Made by a program: the position numbers and the translations under genes. DNA of 64,000 bases. It comes from Spirometra erinaceieuropaei (Eukaryota; Platyhelminthes; Cestoda; Diphyllobothriidea; Diphyllobothriidae). The stretch's first letter is position 1; every line of letters starts with the position of its first letter. Of the stretch, positions 45,430-56,889 are shown piece by piece. Below the pieces are notes generated by a model. It searched no databases. It had not been told where the DNA came from and worked only from the letters and a program-made list of their open reading frames with translations. The stretch is taken from positions 362,224 to 426,223 of the forward strand of contig CACRXP010000231.1 in assembly GCA_902702965.1 (NCBI GenBank). Reading direction: 5' to 3'.

Positions 45430-45960
45430 TGCTCACCGTGTGCTCCGAGGCGAGAGAGGAGCAGGGATGGTAACCTGCGAGGGAATTCGTTTGTGGTGAT
45501 AGTAAACTAGCCCAGCATCCACTGCCCTCTTTTTTCCGCACCTGCGCCCGGTGTCAAGATAGAGTCAAGAAGACCGGAGGCGTAAGAGAGCGCGGATGGT
45601 TGGAATTGTGAGTAGTCGCACCCGGCATAACAGCACACCCCTTGGCCAACAATTTACACTGACCAGGATTTTACACAAGAAGGTGGGAAGGGGAGCAGAT
45701 CGAATCCCACGGAGAGGGAGTCCCATAGAGACCGCATTAAGGAGGGGCCACTGCCGCCTGACTCTCACTTCACCGGTCTGCCGCTACCCATAAACAAACG
45801 CTGTGTTGACTGCGAGGTCCCAGTTATCTCGTCAGTCTACAGACCTCCAAGCCAAGGTTTTTAACGCTGTGTGGTGTCATGAAGCACGTCAGATTGTTTA
45901 TGGCGAGGAAAATGCGTTGAGACGTCGATCTCACTCTCTGTTCCCATTCTCAGGATATTA
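45430..45960 (-). repeat. Family B interspersed repeat (copy 4)
   Basis: Shares AGTCAAGAAGACCGGAGG, GTCGCACC, CATTAAGGAGGGGCCACTGC, CGCCTGACTCTCACTTCACC and CACGTCAGATTGTTTATGG with 23.9-24.3 kb in the same order and orientation. It abuts the truncated 5' end of the LINE remnant. Confidence 0.6.
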
Positions 45961-45963
45961 TTA

Positions 45964-46464
45964 ATGACTTTGACTTCTACGGTCGTTAAGTGGACGACAT
46001 CTACCGACGTCGACATCGACAGCCCGACACAACATTTTAACAGTGCATCCCATCTTACAGTTTGCTGCAGTCTAAGGCGGATGATAGAAGCACGTTTTTC
46101 AATGTCCTTTCAGCACAGTAATCGTACATGGGTAAAGCCAACTCCAGTTGGTTGTCGCCAGCAGCCCCCTGACTCCCCTAACGGGAGTCACGAAAGGCGG
46201 GTTTATCAATTATCTATACTTATTTTGCCATTAATCTATGCATGCATAGAGCCCACCCGTAAAACCACAAGCACCGCCTTTCCTGTAAGGCAGGAACCTT
46301 TGGTTGGTCGTGTGTGTTTGCGGTATTTCATCCGATTGTTGCGGCAATTAGCTACTGAGTCAGCAACCGTTTACAGATTCTTCAGGTGCTCTCCAGTCAA
46401 CCATTCCTTCCGCCGCCAATTTAAAAAAAATTGTACACTTACTAAACAAACGGTAAATAGGTGA
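45964..46464 (+). CDS. Unrecognised 166-codon ORF
   Basis: Begins MTLTSTVVKWTTSTDVDIDS and ends FRRQFKKNCTLTKQTVNR. It starts at the edge of family B sequence and ends 40 bp before a family A arm. No domain recognised, and no membrane segment beyond a short hydrophobic patch (YQLSILILPLIYACI). An inverted motif (CCCCTAACGGGAG) lies inside it. In a 64 kb window of this composition one or two ORFs of this length are expected by chance, so I treat it as doubtful. Confidence 0.15.
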   Translation: MTLTSTVVKWTTSTDVDIDSPTQHFNSASHLTVCCSLRRMIEARFSMSFQHSNRTWVKPTPVGCRQQPPDSPNGSHERRVYQLSILILPLIYACIEPTRKTTSTAFPVRQEPLVGRVCLRYFIRLLRQLATESATVYRFFRCSPVNHSFRRQFKKNCTLTKQTVNR

Positions 46465-46504
46465 GGTTTACTGTGTGAATCCGTAGCACCGACGAACGAA
46501 AATC

Positions 46505-46787
46505 CCACCATCGTCTACCTTCCATGAAATATAATTGAATTTTCAAGGGCATCGAAAATCAACGAGAAAATTGCATACTACTTAAGTATCATTTTTGCAG
46601 AGAATAGATCTTGCATGCAGCCGAAAATAAGTTCATTCGAAAGCCAACACCCTGAGGTAACTGGATCATTTTAGATTAATGCTGAATCATGATCAGTTTT
46701 ACAACACTACATAATTTAACTTTTCGAAACGTGAACGCATTTCGAAATTTTGGTTGACATTTCATGAGTTAGCACATCTACTGTACC
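46505..46787. repeat. Family A, solitary right terminal repeat
   Basis: Contains CATGAAATATAATTGAATTT, TTGCATGCAGCCGAAA, CACCCTGAGGTAACTGG, GTTTTACAACACTAC, TTGGTTGACATTTCATGAG and TTAGCACATCTACTGTACC. This is the complete right arm and nothing else of the element. Confidence 0.7.
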
Positions 46788-48949
46788 TACCATTCTGTTG
46801 TAGTCGCGGCAGATTGCGTACTTATCCAGACAGAACTGGGTATACGAGGGACAAGGACGTCTATTTCATTGTTAAGTGGAGTTTGTCTGTTGATCTTCCG
46901 TACAAAAAGTCTATTAACTCTCGGCTGGGCATCCTCTGTGTGCCAAGCTACTGCTAGGTTGGCCATTATGAAGTAAACTTTAATTAATTTAAAGCAGCTG
47001 CTGTTTTTGTATTTCCAGCGCCTGCATAGGACCTTGGTCTACTCGTAAAGGTGAATTTGCAGTACTTGCGATTTACACAGAAAATGTGAAATTACATCAT
47101 TTAACAGTAGTCAGCCTGGTATAGATCGTTACTGGTTACATTAGACTACTCAGTTACTAATTCACCTGGTTGAAGCATAGCGAGTGATTACTGCGAACTA
47201 ATAGTCACGGAAAGGAAAGCAAACGGGAAAAAACCAGCAAATAACTTCTTAGCTCTTGCGTGAAAAAAAGCCGAATGACGAATGTTACCTGTTCGTGCGG
47301 TTTTCCTCCAACCGAAACTGCAGAACACATATATTTGTTTTTTTGTCCCCGAAACACCTATGGGACACTGGAGGCTGTGGCTTTCTTAGAAACCTAAGTT
47401 ATAACTTTGATTCAGGCTTACACTGACATGAGAATTTGCTGGTAAACATTTTAAAATTTAGTCAAGTGCATGATTTGCCTTCGCTGAGGAGTAGCGCAGG
47501 CTATAGGAAATTTAAGGAGAAATGCAGGTTCTAATGTGTGCAATTGCGATCGGTCGGGCAGCTCCGGTGTCTGCTGTAACGACCGGATGTTTCTAGTTAT
47601 GCATTAAAACACATAACCACCTCCACTCTGATCTCGCGGCACCTTTAAAATGAGAGGACGACTCTGTTGGGCTTTACATGTTAATGCTGCGTTCAAAACT
47701 ACAAGATCTGATCCATGGATCAACAATGAAAAACATTTTGCAAGTAAAAACCTCTTGCAAGGCTGTCACTGTGTAGATTTTCGAAAGGGAGTTAGTAGAG
47801 AGAGTAGAGTGACTAGTGTTGACAATTCAGACGAATTTCTTAAATTATTTTTAAATGTTTGGGGCGTATGTTTTACAGAACTTCATGTGCCGGAATCTGT
47901 GTATGTGTTTTATGACCTATAATTGCCTACACTTACCAAACAATTTCTTAAAAAGGAAGCCTCTATGTTTCAGCATATAATGTATTTGGTAACATTTTGT
48001 CTCACATGAATGAAGCGGGGTGAGAAATCTAGTTTTAAGGCGATAATGATAGTTATGCTAGACATTTCGCATCTTGAGCGACGCCGTATAAGTGAGACGC
48101 CTTATAATGGAGGCATATTTAAATGCGTAGGCATGTTCCAATTAGCAATTGACTTAGAAAAGTATGTTAACGTAAAAGAACAATGATGTCCGTCCAAAAT
48201 GACCCATTTGCACGTGAGTGCAATAACTTCTAAGTTTATTGTTTATGAGAAAAGAGGCTTTACTTATTGCCAAATGCAAAAATGAGAATTAAAAACGTGG
48301 GAGGTGCTTTGAACTGTTCATCTGGATGTCTGAATACATAGTAGACTGCTATATATAGTAGGTTACCTGGTCCATAAAATATGCATATACTCACGCAAAA
48401 TTACCTAAATTCCAGAAACACGAACGACTGCGCCGACAGAAATACAAAAGGTAATATAACCGGCTTCTATAACAGCAAACAACAACAAGTATTTCATCGA
48501 CACTTTTTAGCTAGACGAAACAATGTTTTTAGATAAGATGTAGATATTTTTACGCCCGTTGATTAATAAACCTGTAAAGATAGGCCATTTCGTAAATGTT
48601 TTTATTAGTATTGCGAGTCCTTGGGCGTCCATTTTGTAAAAATGGTGGTTTGTTCATATTTTTACCTTCATCTATATATGTACCATCAGCACTGAACGAG
48701 CGAAAGTTTACAATGATGGCCTACAATGCATTCAAATATACAACCTCCTTAAACGACTCATTGCTTCTGAATATCTTTTTAAGAGGATGAGAAATGACAT
48801 TTTTGCTGGTGAATGTACATGTCGGTCGCCTTTGTGATATTAGAGAGGTAAGCATGACATTTTCTCCCTTCGTGGACTTTTCTAGGTAATACCAACAATT
48901 TCGCAGCTCAGAGGTTTTTTGGCAGATTTCAAATAATTCGTTTTGACCC
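46788..48949. other. No supported gene
   Basis: AT-rich; ORFs of at most 103 codons (48721-49032 minus, which overlaps the SINE pair). None recognised. Confidence 0.35.
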
Positions 48950-49535
48950 AACTGTGAAAACGTTGGTACCGAGGTGAGATTCGAACCCATGACAGCAACT
49001 GGAGGCTTTAGTACAGCCAGCTCTCTAACCATACGAGCTTCGAGTTTGGACTGGACGGCGCGATTTAAATCACATTTTGGTCACGTTTGCCCGCTCAACC
49101 TACTGCAACATCTGAAATCCACCAAATCTGATACAGTAAGTTGACTGCCTCAGTTGGATTTCATAAGTAATGCATCCAGAATCCACCAGGTGTCTACCTG
49201 GCTCACGTAATTTAGAGGTTTTTTGACAGACTTCAAACTGAATTATCTGAAATCTGCCAAAATGCCTCTGAGTTACGTGAGCCTGGTAGTCATCTGGCGG
49301 ATTCTAGGTGGATTACTTAGGAAATCCAACTGGGGCAGTCAGCTTACTGTATCAGATTTGGTGGATTCCAGGCGTTGCAGTAGGTTTGGCGGGTAAACGT
49401 GAAGAAAATGTAATTTAACTCCGCCGTCCAGTCCGACATCGAAGCTCGTTTGGTAAGAGCGTTGGCTGTACTAAAGCCCCCCCTTGCTGTCATCTGTTCG
49501 AATCTCACCGAGGCACCGAGATTTTCACAATTATG
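48950..49535. mobile_element. SINE type 1, near-symmetrical inverted dimer
   Basis: Two ~285 bp arms meet at about 49236. The left arm on the minus strand and the right arm on the plus strand both read body (CTGCCAAAA, TTACGTGAGCC, GGTGGATTC, CAGATTTGGTGGAT) then tRNA-like head (AGCTCG(T), TAAGAGCGTTGGCTGTAC) then B-box TTCGAATCTCACC and GAGATTTTCACAATT. Arms differ by substitutions and small indels, roughly 80-85% identity by eye. Transcribed, it would fold into a ~285 bp hairpin. Confidence 0.75.
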
Positions 49536-50026
49536 TCAGCGTGAATTTTTCAGTTTTAAATAGAAATCGCCAAGTTCTCTTTGTTTCGGAATCATTTTAT
49601 ATATCTTGCATATGTGTATGAGTTACTTTGTGATTATATAGGTATTTAAATAACATTTTGAAAGAATTAAATATTTTCGAATTGGCTAGTACTGTGGTCG
49701 TTTTTGACAGATACTAAAGTCCACAAATGCATTTCAATTTGTATTAAAACAGACGAATGCCTATCTGCTTTATGCCTGTTTATATGGCACGGAATTTAAT
49801 CTGCTAGAGAAAAAGCACTTCTGCTGCCGAAAACATACTCATTCCCTAAGTAGTGTTTTCAGAATGAAAAGTAAATTTCACATTCAGTTAAAGCCGTTTT
49901 GTTAATCCCTCTAGCTTATATTAACGTGGTCTGGTAAAGGGACACGCTTTGATATACAGCTGTGTCATACGGCCATCATCGGTATGACAAATTGTCTGAA
50001 TACAGGGTAATATATATATATATGTT
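49536..50026. other. No recognisable feature; short AT microsatellite
   Basis: AT-rich. Ends in a short TATATATATATA run at about 50012-50024 next to the SINE. Confidence 0.4.
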
Positions 50027-50190
50027 GGAAAGGTAATACCGACAAAGACAAGGGAGACCGGAATGGCCATTTCTGGCTTATTAGCCGTCATCAGCCAGTC
50101 ATACCCAACCCCAAGTGTGGATCACTTGAGATTCGAACCCGGGATCTTTGGTCATGGAGTTGAACGCTCTACCATTGAGCCACGGGCCCG
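50027..50190 (-). mobile_element. tRNA-derived SINE, type 2 (copy 2)
   Basis: Nearly identical to 13032-13198. The minus-strand head GGGCCCGTGGCTCAATGG, TAGAGCGTTCAACTCC, GGGTTCGAATC is slightly closer to a tRNA than copy 1 (GCTCAATGG rather than TTTAATGG). The body holds the same hammerhead-like motif. The element is bracketed by TA microsatellite on both sides, consistent with insertion into, or growth from, an AT repeat. Confidence 0.78.
50056..50100 (-). ncRNA. Hammerhead-ribozyme-like motif in SINE type 2 (copy 2)
   Basis: Same order of elements as at 13063-13107: GACTGG, CTGATGA, C-GGCT-AATA-AGCC-A, GAA, AT-GGCC-AT, T, CCGGTC. All 45 positions look the same as copy 1 except the stem II loop. 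Confidence 0.5.
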
Positions 50191-50191
50191 T

Positions 50192-50195
50192 TGTC

Positions 50196-50247
<52 letters not shown>
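50192..50247. repeat. TA microsatellite
   Basis: About 26 tandem TA units immediately 5' (in SINE orientation) of the tRNA-like head. Confidence 0.95.
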
Positions 50248-50248
<1 letters not shown>

Positions 50249-51025
50249 AAGAGCATCCACTGAGCACCAAATGACAAAGATTTCGTTCGCATGTCTACAA
50301 GTCTAAACCGGTCTAATCACCGGTGGCCATCAGCGTTTGATACCACCGAAATCTGCCAGCATGTAGAGTACGCAGATATGGTCTAGTTCTGCCCCGTTCT
50401 GGATGTCACTGGGCACGACCCCATATTCATCCATCACATTTATACCCTTCTGCGTCGATCAGGAAATTAAGCAATTGACTGAGAGAGAAAGAACGATTTT
50501 CAAAACTGGCGACATTCTTAACTAAATCCCGAGCTTTAACAAGAGCACATTTAATATGGTTTAATGGAAGGACCTGTAATATACAAATATTCGAAGTTAT
50601 AGACAGCCCACTTGTCAATGCCTAGGTTACGGCTTAAACGGAGGCACTAACCTATACAATATCCACAGATACGTCTTTTTGGGCAAAATTCCCAGCAAAG
50701 GTTGGGGAAGCACTTGACAAATAGCATTGATAGGTAGATTCTCTTGGCAGTTATGGTCTGTATCATAAAATATTAACGCAAAATGTGCTTTAGGTAAGAA
50801 GGAACTACGTCAGTGGGCTTAGACGACAACCGGTCTCACAGCGTAATCCAAGGATATGTCTGGCAGGCCAGAATACCGGCTATTATATGTACTTTTGCCT
50901 GCAAAAAGCAAAGTTAATAAAAACTAATTACTCAGCTACTATGACTTGTTCACTGATTTCGATGCTCTTATGAAATACAAAGTATTTTTTAGAAGAATTC
51001 ATCAAAACATTCTTTCTGACAGTCA
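50248..51025. other. No recognisable feature
   Basis: AT-rich sequence, largest ORF 63 codons. Confidence 0.4.
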
Positions 51026-51103
51026 CAGTAAGTGTACTTACTCATGAAATATCAACCAAAATTTCGAAAAGCGTTTTTGAGTTGCGAAAATTCCCATTGT
51101 AAA

Positions 51104-51483
51104 ATTCAAAAGGCAATTTGGCGAGCATACGTTTGCTTTCGATAAATTCTCTTCAGGCCTGTACATTTATATGGCTATTGAAGTAATGAATGCAAAAGAT
51201 ACGGGTAGATAGGGGAGGGTAGGGGAGGGGGAGGGTGAGACACCATAATTCCAGTCAGCGCCAGGGGGAGGGTGGGTCCCGGCGAATGCAGTTACATGCG
51301 GATGTCTGGCTTGGTGGCTTTGGCCCATGGTAACTGGAATTATGGTGTCTCACCCTCCCCCTCCCCTACCCTCCCCTATCTACCCGTATCTTTTGCATTC
51401 ATTACTTCAATAGCCATATAAATGTACAGGCCTGAAGAGAATTTATCGAAAGCAAACGTATGCTCGCCAAATTGCCTTTTGAA
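51104..51483. mobile_element. Perfect inverted dimer of a PLE 3' tail
   Basis: Arms 51105-51255 and 51333-51483 are exact reverse complements as far as I can check by eye (151 bp), separated by 77 bp. The sequence is the 3' tail of the PLE at 13.96-14.16 kb: ACTGGAATTATGGTG, CTCACCCTCCCCCTCCCC, ATTACTTCAATAGCCATA, CTCGCCAAATTGCCTTTTG. The minus copy extends further 5' into the spacer (AGCCACCAAGCCAGACATCC), the plus copy does not. The 5' truncation points of the two copies therefore differ and they share the 3' ends outward. Flanks may be a ~40 bp imperfect target duplication (GAAAAGCGTTTTTG... on both sides). Confidence 0.85.
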
Positions 51484-52118
51484 AAGCGTTTTTGTTTTGA
51501 AAAATCAAATAAGGAGATTTGTAAAACGAATCATCGTGCAGCGCAATTCTATAATGATTCAGTTATCCCAGGATTCCAACTCTCAAACCAATTTCTTTCC
51601 GTTTGCAGGTAAAAACCATAATCTTTAAAAATGATGATTAGGTAGCGTGCATTTGTCTCATTCATTTCCGATGTCCTTTAAATGATACTCCGTAAGAATG
51701 GCTACTTAAGGAGCAAGAATTTTCCCGCTGATTTTCAATGCCTTTAAAAATCCAATTATATTTTATAGAAACCAAGCATAAAAACATCCGTTCTTCTACT
51801 TTTGTTTTTAGAAAATAAAGCCCTTTACCAATTTTGGACTCGAAGAGAGAGTATAATTCGGTTCTTAAACAGTCTCTTATTATCAGATGTTTTACTGCTT
51901 TAAAATGCCCGTTCATAGAACATCGTGTACCTGCATTTGCTTATGTGGACTGTAAAGTTAATAATATGGCTCAAATCCACTGCTCAATCTCATGAACCCT
52001 ATGTTATTCGGTTTTACGTACGCGGAAAATAAGTGGCTTGTAGTTTCAATTTTCTGAATGCAAGTTTAATGGCAGGGCGGATTCAAAATTATATAGGACT
52101 CGGAAACGTCTTTGAAAA

Positions 52119-52520
52119 TTAAAAAAAGACATAATGTTCTATCGCATTTGCAGGTGGCAATGCACACACTAGACACTGGGCATAAATTCGCATGGGAGAA
52201 CTCTCGCATTGTTGGCGCCTGCCAAACAAGAAAAGGCCGCGAATTCCCGGAAGCCATGCACTCAGATGAGGCATGCAACAACCGGCATATCGATTTAGAT
52301 GCCACATACAAAATCGTTAAGGACAGATTTAAACTGAATCAGCCAATCCCGAGATGACAACCTTAACCAATCATGGACTCCTTTTGCTAGACTCAGTCTA
52401 AAAGTTAATTGTTTTTGCACATCCGTTGTCTGAAGACGAGCTGGGGAACCAGTCTCGAAAATTCACAATAAAATTTTGCCGTTTCCCAAAGAACTTCACC
52501 TTCTAATTATATTTCTTGGG
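52119..52520 (+). pseudogene. PLE endonuclease C-terminus and 3' end
   Basis: ORF 52112-52357 reads SHLQVAMHTLDTGHKFAWEN, SRIVGACQTRKGREFPEAMH, NRHIDLDATYKIVKDRF and stops after QPIPR. This is the part of the PLE endonuclease that follows the GIY-YIG core (compare AREFLEAWYSDAGSINRHVD at 35.4 kb). The YVG core itself is missing, so it is a 5'-truncated copy. The 3' UTR has a CTGAAGA-stem-GAAA module at 52429-52460 and ends near AAAGAACTTCACC. It is inserted in family A sequence. Confidence 0.8.
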
Positions 52521-52682
52521 ATGCCTGTTTTCCAATTTATACGTATAAATATTTCCATGCATGTTTATCATTAAATATAGTTATATTTTTAAGGACATCG
52601 AAAATGAATGAGAAAAATGCATCCTACTTAATTAATCATTTATATAGGGTATAGTTTTTGCCTGCAGCCCAAAAGTGCAACG

Positions 52683-53329
52683 GCACAAAACCGATTGGAG
52701 ACAAAACCGACTGGGCATTAATAGACCTTTTTAAAACCTCAACATATACTTCGTTCGAGCATAAAAGTTGATAAAAGCGCGGTCATTTACTAGAAAACGA
52801 CCAATAAAAGATAATTTTATACTTGTTTTACTGTTAAATATATTTAAATAATAAGAGAATCGAAAATCTTCGAAAACAGTTTATATTACCCAAATAGTTA
52901 CTTTAACGTGTGCGCGTTTTTATGGGTGGCTAAAAAGACGTATGTCCCAAGCCGGTATTCTGACATATAAGCATACTGATAAGCATTTTTGTTTGATAAG
53001 GTAAATAAAATACGCTTGTCCGTATTTAGACCAGAGCTAATTCCCCTGCGGAGCAATGAGAATTTTAGGACCAATCTTTATTTTTCTAAGTGCCAGAGTT
53101 TAAGCTCTGATTTCGCGTACATATGAAGATCAAACACGCTAGTATTTACGGTAAAATTACAAATCGCTCCTCCCTACCTGTGTCATCATGACTCAAGTTG
53201 AGATACATTTCAGCAAAGTATTTGAAGTATTTTAAGTTTGTACCTTGAAATAACCGTTGTAAATTGTTCTTTAAAATTTGATGTTCTTGGCAGCTTTTTA
53301 ATAAGCAAATCGAGCATAAATTGTAAACC
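52683..53329. other. No recognisable feature
   Basis: AT-rich. The ORF 53146-53478 (minus) is mostly PLE 3' UTR and not credible. Confidence 0.4.
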
Positions 53330-55810
53330 AGCTTGCCAACAGAGCCGAATAAACGAGTCCCATGAAGCAGTCGTGAGGAAGGGGACACGATCCCTGGGGC
53401 AAGCGTTTTATTCGGCTGAAGTTCTGGATTCCTGCTGGAACCCATCATCAGAGACAGTAGCAGATAGGGCTGGTTCATGCCAAGTGCCTGCAGTATTTAT
53501 AGGATGCAGTCGACATGCTACCGCATATCTATAAACATTCACGGCTCTCTCCCTTCATCGGGAAATGATACTCTCGGCGTGATGGCTGTTCGATGGCCGA
53601 CATTCGCGTCATTAATCGACATACTATCGTCACGGGTGTTAAATGTTAGTGTGATGATTGCTCGACCATCTGACACACCGACCCTGGCGTTGGTGACGGG
53701 GTTTTCTTTTTCGCTCACCAAGTGGCTAATAACTTATCCTTGACGAAATCTCATCACCGAATATGACAGCGGAAGGCCATTAAGTTTATTATTAGACTGG
53801 GGCATCAGTGAACAATGATCACAGCATCTCGCGCATACGCGGTTGTCATCTCTAGCGAGAATTTCGGCCACGTCGAACTTGAACGTGTGGCCGGACCGCT
53901 ACGAATGAGCTGTAAATTGAGAGTTGGCATCATTTCTCTACACTGCTGCCACGTGTTCGGTCATTTGCGTTAGGAGCAGTCTTCTGGATTGTCCGACCTA
54001 ATTGCTTTGTCCACAACTGCACTGGGTTCGATAAACCACTCCAGGCGTTTCTCACCGTGGCCAGGGGTCTTTCGGTTTCATTAACTGACGCCTGATGGTT
54101 GCCGCGGTCTGCGCGCAACTCTAACTCAAAATGGTGTGAGAAGACACCCGACAGCTTCACAAACGTTCTTGACATACGCATGCGCTCGGTAAAATTTGGG
54201 AGCCCCTGCGGGTTGACCTTTCGCCTCTGTTGCGTATGCAACGGTTGACAAAGTTGGACGGGTAGCTGTTGACTTTGAACACCCGTCGGAGGTATTGTAG
54301 TTTGGCAATCTTGTCTCCCGTCTCCCTGCAGTGCATTTCGACATGCCGATAGGGCGCCTTTACACAACTGCGTTTGTGCTATTGTAGTTCAGTATTTGCG
54401 TCGTGTTCGTCGCTTTCCTTAATTCTTTAGTCTTTAGGCCACCACAATATTTGCGTCATAGGAGGACATCCAGGAAGGTCTTCTGTTTGTTCTGTTCCTC
54501 CTTCATCGTAAATTCCATGTCCAGGAAGACCGGATGAGAACGTTCTTTGAATATCAGCAGTTGGTCCCAGTCGATGAGGACGAAGGTAGCACTTACATAC
54601 CAAGCTCAGAACTTCGATCTGTTGTGCTGGAAGACCAGCGAATCTAACCGTTGAAGGACCGCCTCGGCGATGAAGCCCGAAATCGGCGAAGCCATTGTAG
54701 ATTGCCCCGTCGAATATGAAGTCTAGCTCAAGAAAAAACTTCCGGAATTGAGTGGTTTGGGCCTATCCAACACGATTTTCTGGTTCATCGTACTTGATTT
54801 GTGGAAGCAGTCCGATTGTCCTGATAGCTAGATCCTGAGAAATGGAAGCAAAAGACACGTAACACCATAACGTACCATGATCTCAATTGGAAGGTGGCTT
54901 ACTTCTTTAAGATTCTCCAGGAATTGCGTTGACGAAGAGACGGTGGTGCCCGGCTCAACGATCAGGAACTTTAGACGCCGAAAGTGCCACTTTGCCAGTC
55001 TGCATGTTGGAGCGCCTTTGAGCGACACGGAGGAGCGCCGTCTTTGTGCACCTTAGGGAGGCCATAGAATCCGGCCAAAGTCATATTTTGGGGTCTCACC
55101 ATCGTTTTGTCTGTCGGTGGTATGGGGTTTGAGTTTCCAGGCCCAACAACATAGCATTTATTTCGGGTGTCAGCATTTTTACAGGGTTCGTTGTACATGG
55201 GACAAAGAAGTGTCAGTTATCCAATAAATCTTTGGTAGTATGAAGGTGGTCTTCCTTGTCGAATACAACCGTGGAACGTTCCTTGTCCGCTGGCACGATG
55301 ACCAGGTCTTTGTCGGCCTTGAGTTTTCTAATCGCATCAAGTTCGAACTTGGATAGCACCTCCGCAGCCTGTGGGTCATGATGATAGACGACACTTGGTG
55401 TCGGATGAGGCATTTAGTCTCCTCCCTGGATTCTGTCTGATTAAGGATTGATTGTCCCGCTGCCATAATGTTGGCAGGTATGGCATCAGTCGTGCTGAAT
55501 GAAACTTCGTGCCGTAACACCTGCATCTGGTCCTTCGTTAGCTTCTTTGACGCCAGGGATTGCAGACGTTTGTCATTTTTGGGCAACGTTGGAATGGACG
55601 GCTTTCGAAATTTGCTCTCCAGTGCCGCGTCGCGTATCGCTCTGCGCACAGGCTCTTTTAGCCACCCTTTGCAGGAGCAGACTTGTACCGATCTCGCCCA
55701 TGAACTCAACGCATCTGGTCTTTTCTTCGTCAATCCTTTGACGGTTCTTGTGATGTATCGCGTGGCAATCCTGGAGGAGCACTCGGATCATCCTTCTGCC
55801 ATGCTAATAT
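53330..55810 (-). pseudogene. Penelope-like element: RT plus GIY-YIG, most complete copy
   Basis: Minus-strand order: N-terminal block (VLRHEVSFSTTDAIPANIMA, then KFELDAIRKLKADKDLVIVP, ADKERSTVVFDKEDHL), RT fingers (FYGLPKVHKDGAP, VSLKGAPTCRLAKW, FLENLKEVSHLP), palm (MASPISGFIAEAVLQRLDSL, then AWYVSATFVLIDWDQL), thumb pieces (ERMRMSRTFVK region), GIY-YIG (CGQSN-stop-VGQSRR, MTEHVAAV, HTFKFDVAEILARDDNR), C-terminus ending NDANVGHRTAITP...EGREP at about 53539, then a 3' UTR with a CTGATGA-stem-GAAC module at 53420-53460. PLE RTs are related to telomerase RT. Inactive: palm motif YVDD is YVSA at about 54580, stops replace W and the YIG tyrosine, and several frameshifts are present. Confidence 0.88.
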
Positions 55811-56889
55811 ACTGCTCGACTTGCAAAATCTGTTTGCCGGAGACTTGTATGAAAAACACTTCGGTAACACATTAATGCCGAGACACTTGCGTGGGAATCC
55901 GAAATGTCAGGTAGATAATGCTCTTGTCACAGAGATCGCGTCCCCTTCTTCAAAAACCAGATGCTTGTCTCTAATAGTGTGCGAATGGTTTAGTCTTCTA
56001 AAACAATTTCTAGCCCACAAACCCATTGGGGAAAATGGCTAAGTTTTCCTCACCGAGTCCATAATTACATGTGAAAAAAATGCATCTTATTGGATTTTCC
56101 GTTTCTGTCATGATCATGCCTTCAAAATGCATCTGACCTGTCTGTTCCCAAAAGTGATCGGGAAAGTTATTTTGTTCAAAGATCATTACTGTGTGTGTAC
56201 TGCAGAATTGTGTTCCCGTCGGTTTTTTTCTCATCCTTATTAAGAAGTATGCCTTTTTCAATGCACTTTAATGCAAGAATATTGAAGTTATTATAATAAC
56301 AAGAGATTATCCACTGCCGATGTCTACAGTGGTCTGTGTTTCACTGACAAGCCACCTGAAATGCAACAATGAAGACTGTGTCTGTCAGTGTCAATTGGCA
56401 TCTGATTGCAAATTTTAAGAGGATTTAGCAAGTTTCAAAGCCACTTCGAAATAGAATTCATTGATTTCATATTGCTGGGCTATAATCTGGACTCTCCGAA
56501 CACAGTCAGATAGCAGTCTTGCAGGCTTTGGACGAGGTATGGTTGGCTGCGTTGGCAAATAAGCCAGAAATGACTGTTTCAATCACAAAACATCTCCGCA
56601 ATTAAGTGCTCCTACCTATGCGACCGCGCACGTAAAGTCTGATCTTTTTCAGTTAGAATTCCGCTCCTGATCAATGTCGGATGTCCCCAGTGGCAATGCC
56701 ATGTGCACCAGTTCATGTTAAATGACCAGTTATATCCATCTTCGGATTTTGCAATTTACTAGTGACTGCCAAGCAAAAATAGTCACGCCAACCTCATCAT
56801 CCTTGCGCGTATGACATATCGTACCTCCATTCTTACAAACAACGTCTGACAGAAGAAGTTACGATTGAGATTTCTGAAAGTAAATTTAT
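55811..56889. other. No recognisable feature
   Basis: AT-rich. ORFs at 55821-56042 and 56010-56261 are short and unrecognised. Confidence 0.4.

Larger units (their letters stand above)
51026..52682. mobile_element. Family A element carrying two nested insertions
   Basis: Left terminal repeat starts at about 51026 (CTCATGAAATATCAACC, AAAATTTCGAAAAGCG). It is interrupted at 51104 by a fold-back, resumes at 51484 (GAAAAGCGTTTTTGTTTTG, GATTTGTAAAACG), continues to about 52110, is interrupted by a PLE 3' fragment and resumes at about 52545 (ATTTCCATGCATGTTTATC, GACATCGAAAATGAATGAG), then breaks off inside the right arm near 52682. The order dates family A as older than both PLE insertions. Confidence 0.7.

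Noticed and set aside
50192..50247. CRISPR-like or functional tandem array
   Set aside because: A plain TA dinucleotide microsatellite.
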